From Bin87 sp965204395 (GTDB lineage: Bacteria; Chloroflexota; Dehalococcoidia; Lucifugimonadales; UBA3495), in assembly GCA_965204395.1 (NCBI GenBank), contig OZ241987.1, positions 124,001 to 188,000 of the forward strand: a DNA stretch of 64,000 nucleotides. The letters run 5' to 3'. The number at the start of each line of letters is the position of its first letter. Within the stretch, counting starts at the first letter, position 1. Made by a program: the position numbers and the translations under genes. Of this stretch, positions 17,801-25,521 are shown piece by piece. The notes below the pieces were generated by a model. That model saw only the letters and a list, made by a program, of their open reading frames with translations. It ran no database searches and was not told the origin of the DNA.

Positions 17801-19601
17801 GGCCCAAACCGGGAGTCTCGAGTTCAAAGCCGTGATGCCCACGGGCGCGCCGTTCGATGTCACGCTCCCCATAGACGTAACCAACGGCGCCGTCACCGGC
17901 GATGCGAGCACCGTTGCGATCGCCATCGGTGAGACCGAAAGCGATCCCGTAGCCGTAACGCGGGCAGCCGACGCGCAAAGCAGCGTGCAGGCCGACATTG
18001 GAGCCTCTCCGGATCTGCCGGAAGACCACTCGGGATACATCCTTTCCAAATCGGCCGACCTGCCGCTGACTGTAACCAGGGGCGGCGTGTCCGGCGTTGC
18101 CATCAGCAGCGACCCGGGCATCCACGGCACCTACGCCACCGGCGACGTGATCCAGGTGGCAGCGACTTTCGACGTTCCGGTGGCCGTGGACACGTCCGGC
18201 GGCACTCCGAGCATGGTGCTCACGATAGGTTCCGCGAGCCGCTCGGCATCCTATTCTTCCATCGACGCCACCAAAATGGCGCTGACCTTTGAGTACACCG
18301 TCGTGTCCGGCGACAGCGACCAGAACGGCGTTTCGGTGATTGCCAACGCGCTGGCGCTCAACGGCGGCGCCATCACCCTGGAAGGCGCCACCACGGATGC
18401 CTTGATCGACCACGCGGCGCTCAGCGATCAGGGTGGACACCTGGTGAACAAGGTGCCGATGATCGTCTCCAACGGCATTTATATAACCTCAACCCCGCAA
18501 TCCGCCGCCGACACCTACGGGGCGACCGAGACCATCACCTTCGCCGTCACCTTCGATTCCGACGTGGTAGTGGACACAGATGGGGGAACCCCTCGCCTGA
18601 AGGTACGCTTCCAAAGCTCCGGCGACGCGGCCCAGGACAAGAATTTCACCTACGTCAGAGGGTCCGGCGGCGGGACGCTGGAGTTCGAATACGCCGTGCA
18701 AGAGGGCGACATGGACGATGATGGGTTGAGCGTCCTCGCCAACCAGTTGAGTCGGCGCGGAGCAACCATCAGGCACATTTCCACGGGGAAGGATGCCGAC
18801 ATAACCTATTCACCAATCGGGCAGGGCGGCAATTTCCCCGGCCACAAGGTGGATGGTTCCATCGCGTCCACCTTGGTCAAACTGTGCGGGGCGTGGATGG
18901 ACGCGCGGAAACAACACTTCAACGCAGCTCAGTTGCGCCTGTGCTGGGATCTCGGCGTTGCGATACCCACCGGCAGAGACGTCGTGATCGAGTTCAGGAA
19001 AAAGGAGTATTGGGATTCCGACGCAACCTACACGGAATGGCAGGAGATCGCCCGCGGCCACAATTACACCGCATGCTCCACCAATCCCGGCACCTGTTTG
19101 CAGCACACGTTGCTTGATTTGGTTCGAGGCGTCCCGGCAATGTACCAAATGCGTATCCGGAAAGGGAGCAGCGTAGTGGCGACCTCCGGCCCCATGATCG
19201 GGCAGGCCCCCAACTACGATGACTCGGCGCTGAACGCGTGGTTTGGAGGGTGCTTCCAATTGGGCGGTTTCGTCAACTGCGGAATCCCCACCGGCGATTT
19301 TTGGGTCGACTTGGAGTTCACGGACCCGGAGACCACCAACCTGACGACAGAACGGGTGCAGGGCTTCCACACGTCCGACCTGGTGGTGACGAACGGTTCG
19401 GTTACGTCCGTAGCGCCTATCAAGGGTGGCCAGTACCAGGTCGTCATCCAGCCCACGACGCTCGGCGAACCCGTGACCATCCACCTGCCCGCCAACCGGG
19501 TCAAGGGCGTGGGCGAGGGAGTGTCGGCAATCGGCGGCAACAATTTCACCCGCGACAACACCGCGACGGATACCGTGACCATCCAGACCGCCGTCCCCTG
19601 A
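8856..19601 (+). CDS. Giant secreted multidomain repeat protein
   Basis: This 3581-aa protein starts with a signal peptide (about residues 1-44, ending TQAQA). An anchor-type beta domain occupies about 45-215. Next come alternating SwmB-like domains (motifs GTYGxGETI, VTFDSDVVVDTxGGTP, LxLNGGTI) and cadherin-like beta-sandwich domains (LTALSLSGVxxxPAF … TYTVTITR). Residues about 699-2498 are five tandem 360-aa units of three domains. Then follow an FN3 domain (about 2635-2735), a leucine-rich-repeat block (about 2740-2980, LPDGIFD repeats), a beta domain, two more SwmB-like domains and a unique C-terminal region of about 240 aa. No LPxTG signal or C-terminal membrane anchor is visible. It is likely a surface adhesin or stalk-like structural protein. 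The SwmB name is by motif resemblance. It is monocistronic as far as can be seen. Confidence 0.9.
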   Translation: MRLFTPSLVLRAKTRTGLVAALLLAIVASLAWLATSVPDTQAQASGRLVGNWEQNRNGYFELDKDEQGFGQVFTTGSSRGAYYLDSVVLRIEQGHESRYIDLEGAIYTVESDGSRGDRLFGLLRPDKYINHANFRLEAGSGTLLLPDTSYMMVIRCNEGCANDNYLQFAKTASEDEDMDSLENWSIADNLVLASEGWEPGNIGSTSDSNALVMRVVGRFASKPYIKEDGVSVASTPATGNTYGAGETISFSVKFNDKVEVDTTNGVPQITVRIGGAVAPVREQAVDYVGGSGSSTLVFEYVAQSGDEDTNGIRVYAQSVDLNGATIKHISNRRDAFLDFEGVENGDALSGHRIDGSVATPVVTLTALSLSGVIISPNFSSEMTGYVALVAEDFGVTTVAATPETDGSATIQPADADANTDGHQVALDDGPNEITIAVTKAGHIPNTYTVMVTRDPRELATITGFSVATRPLQGPVYMEGETITIEVAFDNAVVVDTANGRPALTVDFRVHLNDGNFTRRVRDFNYVRGSGSDTLAFEHIVKSNDKGYGRFSQIDAMRIQENRLLLNGGTIRHAENGRDADLSFPEQIFDTHKIHGLQTRSIAKLSALAVSGVDLDPAFDADQIIYTGTIVNPGAVAAVTVTATPGGTASAAIVPADSDTGADGHQVELVEGINEITVTTTESDRGHRNYNLTVTRIRVPEITGLAVVSDPGSDGTYATGDAIDVEVTFDIGVEVNTISGTPTLALSIGNATRAASYASTAADGRVLTFAYTVASGDSDQDGVSIAADALALNGGTIKKQDSDVDAHLEHSALSDRSGHVVNKIPRIVADGLSVTSTPLAASGTYGVGETIQISVTFDSDVVVDTAGGTPYLNLTVGDPNNGFRTRSMNYADGSGTPTLAFEYVVRPADRDNNGFNVGKNQLRLNGGTIRHATTGQDANLNHARPDWTGGSLLRKVDGRIQPPKAELTALSLSGVVFTPAFVATTTGYTATVPISLAETTITATPETGATADIQPEDADGNATGHQVALAEGDTTISITVTKSGETTVTYTATITRSATPVITGLSVASDPGTDGTYATGDAIDVEVTFDMEVAVDTTNGTPTLSLTIGDNTRDASYSSTAAGDLALTFSYTVTSDDSDQDGISIAADSLALNGGTIKKLNSDVDAALAHDALTNQSGHVVNKIPKIVTGGLAITSTPVAATGTYGLGETIRISVTFDSDVVVDTTGGTPYLNLSAGDPRNGFRTRRMNYTSGSDTATLLFEYVVVAADRDNNGFIVEANELRLGGGTIRHATTGKDADLDHVKPTWPNGSTTRKIDGRLLPPKAELTALSFSGVTLSPAFAADTTTYTATVSGGVEETTITAAPETGAVAAIVPEDADGNVTGHQVELAEGYTVITITITKSGETTTTYTVTITRSVEPEITGMAVVSDPGNDNTYATGDAIDVEVTFDVAVVVDTTSGTPSLALTIGDATRDASYSSTAAGDRVMTFSYTVISDDSDQDGISIAADSLTLNGGAIKKLNSDVDAALAHDALTNQSGHVVNKIPKIVTGGLAITSTPVAATGTYGLGETIRISVTFDSDVVVDTTGGTPYLNLSAGDPRNGFRTRRMNYTSGSDTATLLFEYVIVAADRDNNGFIVEANELRLGGGAIRHATTGKDADLDHVKPTWPNGSTTRKIDGRLLPPKAELTALSFSGVTLSPAFAADTTTYTATVSGSVSETTITAAPETGAVAAIVPEDADGNATGHQVELAEGDTVITITITKSGESTTTYTVTITRSVEPKIVGVVVVSDPGTDDTYATGDSIDVEVTFDIEVAVDTTNGTPTLSLTIADHNRDASYSSTSAGDLALTFTYTVASDDSDQDGISIAADSLALNGGTIRKLNSDVDAALAHDALPNQSGHVVNKIPKIVPGGLSVTSTPVAAAGTYGLGETIRISMGFDSDVVVDTTNGTPYLTLTTGDSNNGFRDRRMNYAGGSGTDTLLFAYVVKAADRDDNGFKVNRNALKRNGGIIKHATTGKEASVRHGRADWPDADLYLKIDGRLLPPKAELTALSFSGVTLSPAFAADTTTYTATVSGSVSETTITAAPETGAVAAIVPEDADGNATGHQVELAEGDTVITITITKSGETTTTYTATITRSVEPEITGMAVVSDPGSDGTYATGDAIDVEVTFDTEVAVDTTSGTPSLALTIGDATRDASYSSTAAGNRVLTFSYTVISDDSDQNGISIAADSLALNGGTIKKLNDDVDADLDHDALPNQSRHVVNKIPKIVPGGLSVTSTPLAAAGTYGLGETIRISVEFDSDVVVDTTNGTPYLNLTTGDSNNGFRNRRMGYAGGSGTDTLAFEYVVVASDRDNNGFRVTRDELKRNGGTIKHATTGKEASVRHGRTNWPDGNLYLKIDGRIAPTLSTLANLSLSGITFSPAFAAGTTEYEATVASTLTETTVSATVDMDSTVVMLPPDSDGNTAGHQVGLSVGANEITVTVDSDTTLPQTYTVTVTRRAGPPTITGLSITSEPDIGVGTYGPGETISFEATFDSEVEVDTSGGTPRLKMRIGDSANGYRNEYLDYAEGSGATVLEFEYVVQVSDRDNNGIFVEANAIQLNGGAIRDATTGEDADLRHAKPGQDGGFPDHKVDGSLIPTTPIPTNLTATAGNQKVTLAWDTPDADDDIDRHEYRYKTGADDYPETWTEIADSAPEEDNEDGLTISGLTNGVTYTFQVRAVGSLGIGQSSNEASAVPGQGQGICDRTREVQVAIMNGISGVSECTGVTATHLAAITSVFVYGVSAGLKAGDFAGLSAATLIIISDSAQLTELPNGIFDGLSSVSQISLRRTQIAQLQADTFDGLTTLRYVQLEENLLTALPDDIFDPVPDLTALELGKNQIAELPDGVFDSLTSLTTLWLNDNRITELPDGIFDEVSAVTDLRLDGNQLPEIPEGALDSMTELLDLRLDRNQLTALPDGIFIGKGSLAGLQLQDNSITPLPIPVSLAQTGSLEFKAVMPTGAPFDVTLPIDVTNGAVTGDASTVAIAIGETESDPVAVTRAADAQSSVQADIGASPDLPEDHSGYILSKSADLPLTVTRGGVSGVAISSDPGIHGTYATGDVIQVAATFDVPVAVDTSGGTPSMVLTIGSASRSASYSSIDATKMALTFEYTVVSGDSDQNGVSVIANALALNGGAITLEGATTDALIDHAALSDQGGHLVNKVPMIVSNGIYITSTPQSAADTYGATETITFAVTFDSDVVVDTDGGTPRLKVRFQSSGDAAQDKNFTYVRGSGGGTLEFEYAVQEGDMDDDGLSVLANQLSRRGATIRHISTGKDADITYSPIGQGGNFPGHKVDGSIASTLVKLCGAWMDARKQHFNAAQLRLCWDLGVAIPTGRDVVIEFRKKEYWDSDATYTEWQEIARGHNYTACSTNPGTCLQHTLLDLVRGVPAMYQMRIRKGSSVVATSGPMIGQAPNYDDSALNAWFGGCFQLGGFVNCGIPTGDFWVDLEFTDPETTNLTTERVQGFHTSDLVVTNGSVTSVAPIKGGQYQVVIQPTTLGEPVTIHLPANRVKGVGEGVSAIGGNNFTRDNTATDTVTIQTAVP
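10949..16348 (+). repeat. Five tandem 1080-bp coding repeats
   Basis: The landmark GTxxTCAGTGAYCCGGGC (SDPG) occurs at about 10973, 12053, 13133, 14213 and 15293, spaced exactly 1080 bp, with no indels in the whole array. Each unit encodes two SwmB-like domains and one cadherin-like domain (360 aa). Copies 2 and 3 are nearly identical over long stretches (for example one difference between 12541-12600 and 13621-13680), while the outer copies have drifted more. The last third of copy 5 is the most divergent. Confidence 0.93.
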
Positions 19602-20323
19602 CCCGGCGCGAGAGTACATGGCGGGACCGTATTGCTCGGTGCCGCTTTCTACCCCGGCCGAGTTTGAGTTTTTGGGTTGGCTACATCGCCGCTGTGCTGG
19701 CGGGACGTCGTCCCAAAACGTAGCGCGCGGCCAGTCAATCCCATACCCAACCACGCGCCGCCAGTATGGTTTCAGCCGGGATCTCACTCAATCGCCGTCT
19801 TAATCCTGGCGCATTGCGGTCAAATTAATTTAGAGCTGCCGTTCTCACCTTCCAACTGCGGCGTCCTGATGTTGGCCTGTCAATAACATCTGCTTCCGGA
19901 TGCCGGACCTTGCAATTCTCCAAGAAATCCCCTCTCTGCCCTTTCCAATTGCCGATGACACTTGCCCTTTGCCCCTACGCTTCGCCCATCTTTACCATTT
20001 AACAATACTCCAAATCCAACGGCCACCCAGGCCCCGAGCCGTCCCAATGCCCACATCCAAACACCGAACGCCCAAATCCTCTCGAATGCCCGCCAAAACC
20101 ACCAATATCGCCCCCAAACCCCCCAAACCGCCACCATTTACCCCCATATCACACATCTCAGCCCTGCTCAAATGAACAGAAATGGGCGGATATGAGCGGG
20201 ATTTCGCCAAAATAGCCGCTATCCCGACCTCACACCCAATCCTTCCGCAGGTCCGCCTCTGGCGGTTCCATCCCGTTTATCCCTTTTATATCCATGTAAA
20301 AAACTCCCGTCCGAGGCAATCCC
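19602..20323. other. Intergenic region with G-poor tract
   Basis: No convincing gene is seen. From about 19900 to 20165 the top strand is rich in C and A and strikingly poor in G (runs such as CCCCCAAACCCCCCAAACC), unlike all other intergenic DNA in the window. Short frames inside it have low-complexity translations and no start signal. Confidence 0.5.
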
Positions 20324-20656
20324 ATGACCCTTTCCCAGATCCGCCGCCGCGTCAACGTCCTCAAGCGTAAGTTCGCCCGCGAACTCGCCATCATCAAGCT
20401 CCGCCGCATCTCCGAATCCGTCAGCGACGACTGGGATCCCGACCAACCTCCCGAGCCCGCCGACGTCATTGAGCGCGTCGCCAAAGCCGGCTTCCGACTT
20501 CCCACCTTCATCAGACTCCGCCGCTACCTGGACGACACCATACGCCAGGGCGACGTCCCCGAGTCTGAGGCCATGGTCCTCAACCCGCTCCCTTGGGCCA
20601 ACAAAGACCGCTACCGCGCATTCCTCCGCTGGGACCTACCCGCGCCTGCACGCTAG
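20324..20656 (+). CDS. Small basic protein of unknown function
   Basis: This 110-aa reading frame starts MTLSQIRRRVNVLKRKFA and ends FLRWDLPAPAR. The N-terminal third is strongly basic and predicted helical; the rest is charged, with an acidic middle (SDDWDPDQPPEPADVIERV). There is no signal peptide, membrane segment or cysteine. Codon usage is GC-rich and gene-like, but the ribosome binding site is weak (CGAGGC about 8 bases before the ATG). I do not recognise the family. Its isolation between two secreted-protein genes, after a G-poor tract, leaves open that it belongs to a small repeated or mobile unit. Confidence 0.5.
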   Translation: MTLSQIRRRVNVLKRKFARELAIIKLRRISESVSDDWDPDQPPEPADVIERVAKAGFRLPTFIRLRRYLDDTIRQGDVPESEAMVLNPLPWANKDRYRAFLRWDLPAPAR

Positions 20657-21026
20657 CCGTGCCCTCAACCCGGTTCGGACCGATTATCGAAATGCCCTGC
20701 TTCCGGATTCAGTGAGCATGTGGATGAAACGCGCAATCACATTCTCGACAGCACGCGCACGTTAATTTGCATGTGGTCGTCGGTAATGCACAAAACCAAT
20801 CGCCAAGTCATTGATTTAGCACTTTTTGTACCGGAACATGTCCGTTTTCGTTCGTTGTACAGATTCACGAAGCGCGTTGCGTTATGTTTAGTGGCTGCTG
20901 GGCTGCTGGACTAATTCAGTGACTTTGCGGTTGCGGCGCGTTGGCGTTTCCTGCCAACGCGCCGTCTGTGCGCGGGTCGCGGGTCCGCGCCCGGCATTAT
21001 GCAACGAACGGAGGGAAGCAACAGCC
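20657..21026. other. Intergenic region upstream of cadherin/PPC protein
   Basis: Nothing certain is seen in these 370 bases apart from the ribosome binding site of the next gene (GGAGGG, about 21010-21015). A 64-codon frame at 20720-20914 lacks any recognisable feature and was not called. Confidence 0.4.
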
Positions 21027-23105
21027 GTGCCATTGAGAAAAAACATATTGATCTTCTTTGCCGTGTGCGCGGCCTCGGTGGTCATCGCCACGGTATCGCC
21101 ATTGACCTTGGCTCAGGAGCGGTCAACGAACAACCCACCGCAGTTTCTGCCGCTCACCCTGCAACTGACGATTCCGGAAAATGCGCCGGTCTATCACCAG
21201 GTTCTGGCCATTGACGACGACCCTGAAGATTCCGTCAACAGGGACAGCTACTCCATCATTGGCGGGCCGGACCAAGGATTCTTCTCGATGACCGAAACGG
21301 GTTTGATCACCGCCGCAGTGAGGCCCGATTTCGAACACCCCCAGGACTCCGACGGCGACAACACCTACACCATTGAGATATTTGTGACCAGCGGCACATC
21401 CGACCGGGAGCGGGGCACGACGGCAGAGTTTGCGCTCACAGTGTCGGACGTTCCCGACGCAAGTCCTGAACCCGTCAACAATCTGAGAATCACCAGGGAG
21501 AGCGCCTCGTGCGTACGGTTCGCCTGGGAACCGCCAACATCCGACGGGGACTCGCCGCTGGAGGGATATCTGTACCAATCTTTCGTTGTCGCCGCAGGAG
21601 GGGATTGGCTGAACGGGCTTTCCGGAGTTACTGAAGACCTTTACGCGGAGCGTTGCAATTTAGACCCCGGCCAAACACTGTTGATCAACGTATGGGCCTA
21701 CAACGGGGACGGAGACGGATCCGAAACGCAAATCTACGGTCACTCCGACGACTGCGGTGGCAACCGCCAGGACAGTTGCGCGTTGACGCCAGGCTCGAGA
21801 TTAAACGGACGGATCAACCTTCAACCGGACCGGGACTGGTTCGCAGTGACCCTGCAAGCCAACACCAGGTACCAGATCGACGTAAGGGGCTGGGGGTGGC
21901 CGGAGCGGGGAGGGACTCTCGATGATCCCAGGCTCAAGGTCTTTGACTCGACGGGCGGTCTTATCGACGGCGAAGAGGACGACGACAGCGGCGCCCAGAA
22001 AAACGCCCGGCTCTTTTTCACGCCAACGTTGACCGGCACGTATCACCTCCAGGTGACCGGAAATGGCGAGGACAACCTCGGCACCTACACGGTGTCGGCG
22101 ATTCGCGTCCCCGACAACCAGGAACCGAAGATATATTTCGGCGACGTCAGCGTCACCGTGCCCGAAGGAAAGCGCCTGGAAATAACCCTTTACGCCGGCG
22201 ACTATGACGTCGAAGACGCCATCACCCGGTGGGAACTGCACGGCGCCGACGCTGGACACTTTTCCGTTGACAACTTTGGCAATCTCGAATTGGCAAGTTG
22301 CCTCAATTTCGAGGTCCCCCAGGATTCCGACACCGACAACGTCTACGAGTTTCAGGTATGGGTGTTCAGCGGGGACGGGGAACGGGAACTATCCTCCAGC
22401 GTCGCTGCTGCCGTAACGGTGACTGATGCGGAGGGCGAGGTGCCTGGCCCTCCGGTGAATGTTCGCATCATCAATGAGGGACTGAACTCGGTGCGAGTGG
22501 CCTGGGAGGCGCCCACCGAGAACGAGGGGCCGGAAGTCACCGGTTACCTCCAGGAGTATTGGCAGCCTGTCAATGGGTTTACACAACTCGGGGATGACAG
22601 AAGGCCCGTGCTGACCGCGAATCTTCGCTTCCTGGTACCGGACACACCGGTCAACGTGAGTGTCTCGGCGCTCAACGACGACGGTCTCGGGTGCGGGAGC
22701 CCGTGGCTTCAGGGACGCACCGACGACTGCGGGAAGGGAAGCGACGCCTGCCCCCTGGAACTGGAAGAAACCAAAGAAGCCAGGATTAACGTCAAACCCC
22801 GGTGGGATTACGATTTTTTCCACATTGACCTGGAAGGCGGTGTTCAGTACCGGATTGATGTAAAAGGCAGAGCTCCCGCCGACCCCGGCGGAACCCTTGA
22901 CGACCCGCGGGTCCTGATGTTCGACAGCGACCTGAACCGAATCACTGAAGCGGCCGACGAAGACTCGGGGGAGGGCAACAACGCCCGGCTCGATTTCACG
23001 CCTGATGCCGACGGGTTGTATTACGTAAGAGTCAGAGCGAAGGAAGCCGATGACACCGGCACGTACACCGTAACCGTTTCGGACACCACCAGCTCAACCC
23101 CGTGA
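21027..23105 (+). CDS. Secreted cadherin/FN3/PPC-domain protein
   Basis: This 692-aa protein starts at a GTG preceded by GGAGGG. The frame is open further upstream, but only this start gives a proper signal peptide (MPLRKNILIFFAVCAASVVI … LAQ). The mature protein has two copies of the same arrangement: a cadherin-like domain (TIPENAPVYHQVLAIDDD; later VTVPEGKRLEITLYAGD), an FN3-like domain (PEPVNNLRITRESA; PGPPVNVRIINEG), and a PPC-type domain (GRINLQPDRDWFAVTL; ARINVKPRWDYDFFHIDL) with the NARLxFTPxxxGxYxxxV ending. Both PPC-like domains follow a DDCGxxxDxCxL linker. It has no catalytic domain, so it is probably an extracellular binding or structural protein related to the giant protein upstream. 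Confidence 0.85.
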   Translation: MPLRKNILIFFAVCAASVVIATVSPLTLAQERSTNNPPQFLPLTLQLTIPENAPVYHQVLAIDDDPEDSVNRDSYSIIGGPDQGFFSMTETGLITAAVRPDFEHPQDSDGDNTYTIEIFVTSGTSDRERGTTAEFALTVSDVPDASPEPVNNLRITRESASCVRFAWEPPTSDGDSPLEGYLYQSFVVAAGGDWLNGLSGVTEDLYAERCNLDPGQTLLINVWAYNGDGDGSETQIYGHSDDCGGNRQDSCALTPGSRLNGRINLQPDRDWFAVTLQANTRYQIDVRGWGWPERGGTLDDPRLKVFDSTGGLIDGEEDDDSGAQKNARLFFTPTLTGTYHLQVTGNGEDNLGTYTVSAIRVPDNQEPKIYFGDVSVTVPEGKRLEITLYAGDYDVEDAITRWELHGADAGHFSVDNFGNLELASCLNFEVPQDSDTDNVYEFQVWVFSGDGERELSSSVAAAVTVTDAEGEVPGPPVNVRIINEGLNSVRVAWEAPTENEGPEVTGYLQEYWQPVNGFTQLGDDRRPVLTANLRFLVPDTPVNVSVSALNDDGLGCGSPWLQGRTDDCGKGSDACPLELEETKEARINVKPRWDYDFFHIDLEGGVQYRIDVKGRAPADPGGTLDDPRVLMFDSDLNRITEAADEDSGEGNNARLDFTPDADGLYYVRVRAKEADDTGTYTVTVSDTTSSTP

Positions 23106-23223
23106 CCCGCGCTCCGAATCGACCAATACGTACCGGGTTCGCCGGAGCGATCTTGCGCACCCGTCCCGGCACGGCTGCCAGCGCTATGGGACAACGTGAC
23201 CGAAAGCTTCAGGCTCTGGAACT

Positions 23224-23241
23224 CGCGGTATGAGAACCGCG
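23224..23241. terminator. Weak hairpin between convergent genes
   Basis: CGCGGT-ATGAGA-ACCGCG forms a perfect 6-bp stem in the 146-bp gap between two convergent genes. There is no T-run on either strand, so its terminator role is only suggested by position. Confidence 0.25.
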
Positions 23242-23251
23242 CGTACCGATC

Positions 23252-25198
23252 CTAACCATGGCAGGCGTCGTCGCAATGGTCGCTCGGTGGCACATCCAGC
23301 ACCGGATTGGTATCGAAAAACCCCACCGGCTTCAAACTGAACCCGCAGTATGCCACCGGCGAAATCGGCCAGTCCTCAGGGCGGGGCACATGGTGGTAAC
23401 CCAGCGTGTACCACAGCACTACGTCAGTGTCCTCCACGTTCCGGTTGTTCCTGGTGTATTGGGGTAGTCCGGCCCCGCCGGGATGCTGGTTGGGATAGGG
23501 CCCCGTGGCCGAAACTTCATCGCGGTGATAGGGCGTCACCCACAGGTGCTTGGTCATGAACCCCGCGCGCTTGATTATGCTGGCCTCCGGATGAGCGAAC
23601 GGCAAAATGTTCTCCCCTGGCATCAACTTGTAGCTCACCGGTTGACCCAGCGCGTTATTGGTCGACGAATTGGAAACTACCCAATACCGTCCGCTCATCG
23701 GATCGACCACACGTTGCGCTTCATGCTCGGTTCCCAACAGCGTCTTCTCCGCGTAGAAAGCGTTACCGTGGAGGTTGTCCGGACCCGGCGGCTCGGCGAC
23801 GGTATTCACCTCGTACACCGAGTTATCCTCGCCGTCCACGCACATGTCCATTCGAAAATTGAAGAAATGCTGGTGGATGTGCGCGTTTAGCTGCGGCGCG
23901 ACGATGGTGCCGTACTTCGGATTTTCGCTCACGTCAACGGCGGCGGTGTTGATGATGCCGGTCAGCTTGATCTCCATTTGGATCGTGCCGTCCTGGTAGA
24001 AATACCAGAAGAATCCGTACTCGTAGTTGCCCACCGTGGCGACGCTGGAAATCACCAGACGCCGCGACCGCCGCACTTCGGTCTGGCCGATGCGCCAATC
24101 GGTGTGTTTCCAAAGGATCCCGTAGTCCTCCTCGTGCATGCACACCGCGTTGGGTATCGTGAACGGCTCTCCTCTCCCGGTGTTCATCACCGCGTCGAAG
24201 TAGTAAATCTCGCCCAGGCAGTCGCACCCGAGGGTCAGCGAATTGGTCAACGAACCGATACCGTACTCGCCCGCGTCGAATGCGTTCTTCCGGTAGTGGT
24301 CCTTGCTCGGGTCTCCGTAAGGAACCACCATGTCCGACAGCGCGGCCCGGTACAGTATCGGCCGCACGCGCCCCTGGTCTTCGTATCCAACGGTGTGGAT
24401 CACCAGCCCTTCCCGGGGCGTGAACCCCACCCGCAGATGCCACTTCTGCCACACCACGCTCCAGCCATCCACGGTGAAACTCGGCCCGTCCGGCTGCGTG
24501 ATCTCCAGAGGCTTCAGATCGTCGCGGAACTTCCCGACGAACTCGGCGCCGTAGTTGCCGTCGTCCGGCGGCAGAGGCACCAGGCCATAGTCGTCCACCC
24601 GAACCACTTCCATGCTGTTGAGGTCCACCACGGCGGTCACGCCCTCAATGGGTCGCGCGTACCCATTGTCGGTGGGACTCGAGCGCACAAAGTTGCGGCA
24701 CAGCACCAGTCGTCGCCCTTCCTCATCCTCGAACCCGTAGTTTCCCGCCGACCAGGGGTCCACCATCACCAGACTGGAGTCGGTGATGCCGCGCTTCTTG
24801 ATCGCCTCCTGGAAACGGGAATCCGCCTGCACTGCAGCCTCGCACTCCATGAACTCGTCAAACATCACCCTGGGCTGCACGCCGGGAATGTGCTCCCACG
24901 AAACCAGCCGCTCATCATCAAGCGAGACCACCGCCTCGTACGTAGCGGCAGCGTCATTGTCCAGCACCACCAGGAAGGCCTCACGCGGGACCGGATCGCC
25001 CGTCCGAAAGCCCCGCACGACCTCCTTCTCCGGTTCCCGCAGGACCACCGTCTCAAACCGTGTCCTGGGACCCAAGTCGCGCTCCTTCTTCAGAATCAAC
25101 GTCGCTTTCGAGATTTCCCCACTGGTTAGCGGATCTAACGGGTGGGAGACCTCCGAACGACTGGGCGCTTGCGATTGTTGCTTGGCGGATATCGTCAT
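23252..25198 (-). CDS. Copper-containing (TPQ) amine oxidase
   Basis: This 648-aa protein has the family's catalytic set at the right spacing. The base is D308 (FDAGEYG), the tyrosine that becomes topaquinone is Y392 (GNYEYG), and the copper ligands are H442 and H444 (HQHFFNFRMD) and H572 (NQHPGGAGLP). The D-Y distance of 84 is the same as in the Arthrobacter enzyme. It oxidises primary amines to aldehydes with release of ammonia and hydrogen peroxide. The ATG at 25198 is preceded by TCAGGAGGTG. The frame extends 12 codons further upstream, but that start has no such site. No signal peptide is evident. It is divergent from the propeller-like gene. Confidence 0.95.
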   Translation of the reverse strand: MTISAKQQSQAPSRSEVSHPLDPLTSGEISKATLILKKERDLGPRTRFETVVLREPEKEVVRGFRTGDPVPREAFLVVLDNDAAATYEAVVSLDDERLVSWEHIPGVQPRVMFDEFMECEAAVQADSRFQEAIKKRGITDSSLVMVDPWSAGNYGFEDEEGRRLVLCRNFVRSSPTDNGYARPIEGVTAVVDLNSMEVVRVDDYGLVPLPPDDGNYGAEFVGKFRDDLKPLEITQPDGPSFTVDGWSVVWQKWHLRVGFTPREGLVIHTVGYEDQGRVRPILYRAALSDMVVPYGDPSKDHYRKNAFDAGEYGIGSLTNSLTLGCDCLGEIYYFDAVMNTGRGEPFTIPNAVCMHEEDYGILWKHTDWRIGQTEVRRSRRLVISSVATVGNYEYGFFWYFYQDGTIQMEIKLTGIINTAAVDVSENPKYGTIVAPQLNAHIHQHFFNFRMDMCVDGEDNSVYEVNTVAEPPGPDNLHGNAFYAEKTLLGTEHEAQRVVDPMSGRYWVVSNSSTNNALGQPVSYKLMPGENILPFAHPEASIIKRAGFMTKHLWVTPYHRDEVSATGPYPNQHPGGAGLPQYTRNNRNVEDTDVVLWYTLGYHHVPRPEDWPISPVAYCGFSLKPVGFFDTNPVLDVPPSDHCDDACHG

Positions 25199-25521
25199 CG
25201 CGACCACCTCCTGATTGATCCATGTTGGCTGCATTTGTTCCGGATATCGGACGCTAACAGTGCGCTGTCGGCACGGTCAAGGGAAACGCCGAACCTCGTA
25301 TTTCCATATTCGAAATATCCGACCAGAATCCCCGATTTCGAAGTGTGATTGACCCCTACACCAGTCCACGGGACAAGGTGACATATCCAGGGGCCCGTCA
25401 AATACACACGTTTCTTTTGTCGTGCGTCTCCGATGCTACGGTTTCCTGTCACATCTGGCGTGCCATATGCCTGAATGCTACACTGACGCCCATCAAAACG
25501 CTCAAAACGTAGGAGGCTAAC
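25199..25521. other. Divergent promoter region, amine oxidase / propeller gene
   Basis: These 323 bases hold both ribosome binding sites (AGGAGG for each gene, at about 25205-25212 on the minus strand and 25510-25516 on the plus strand). An AT-richer stretch with two TTCGAA-type motifs lies at about 25300-25345. No promoter hexamers stand out clearly. Confidence 0.4.

Noticed and set aside
20720..20914. 64-codon frame before the cadherin/PPC gene
   Set aside because: No ribosome binding site, no recognisable domain and an unremarkable composition; probably chance.
23978..25129. 383-codon plus-strand frame opposite the amine oxidase
   Set aside because: The amine oxidase on the other strand has all catalytic residues; the antisense frame is H/R/V-rich without features.
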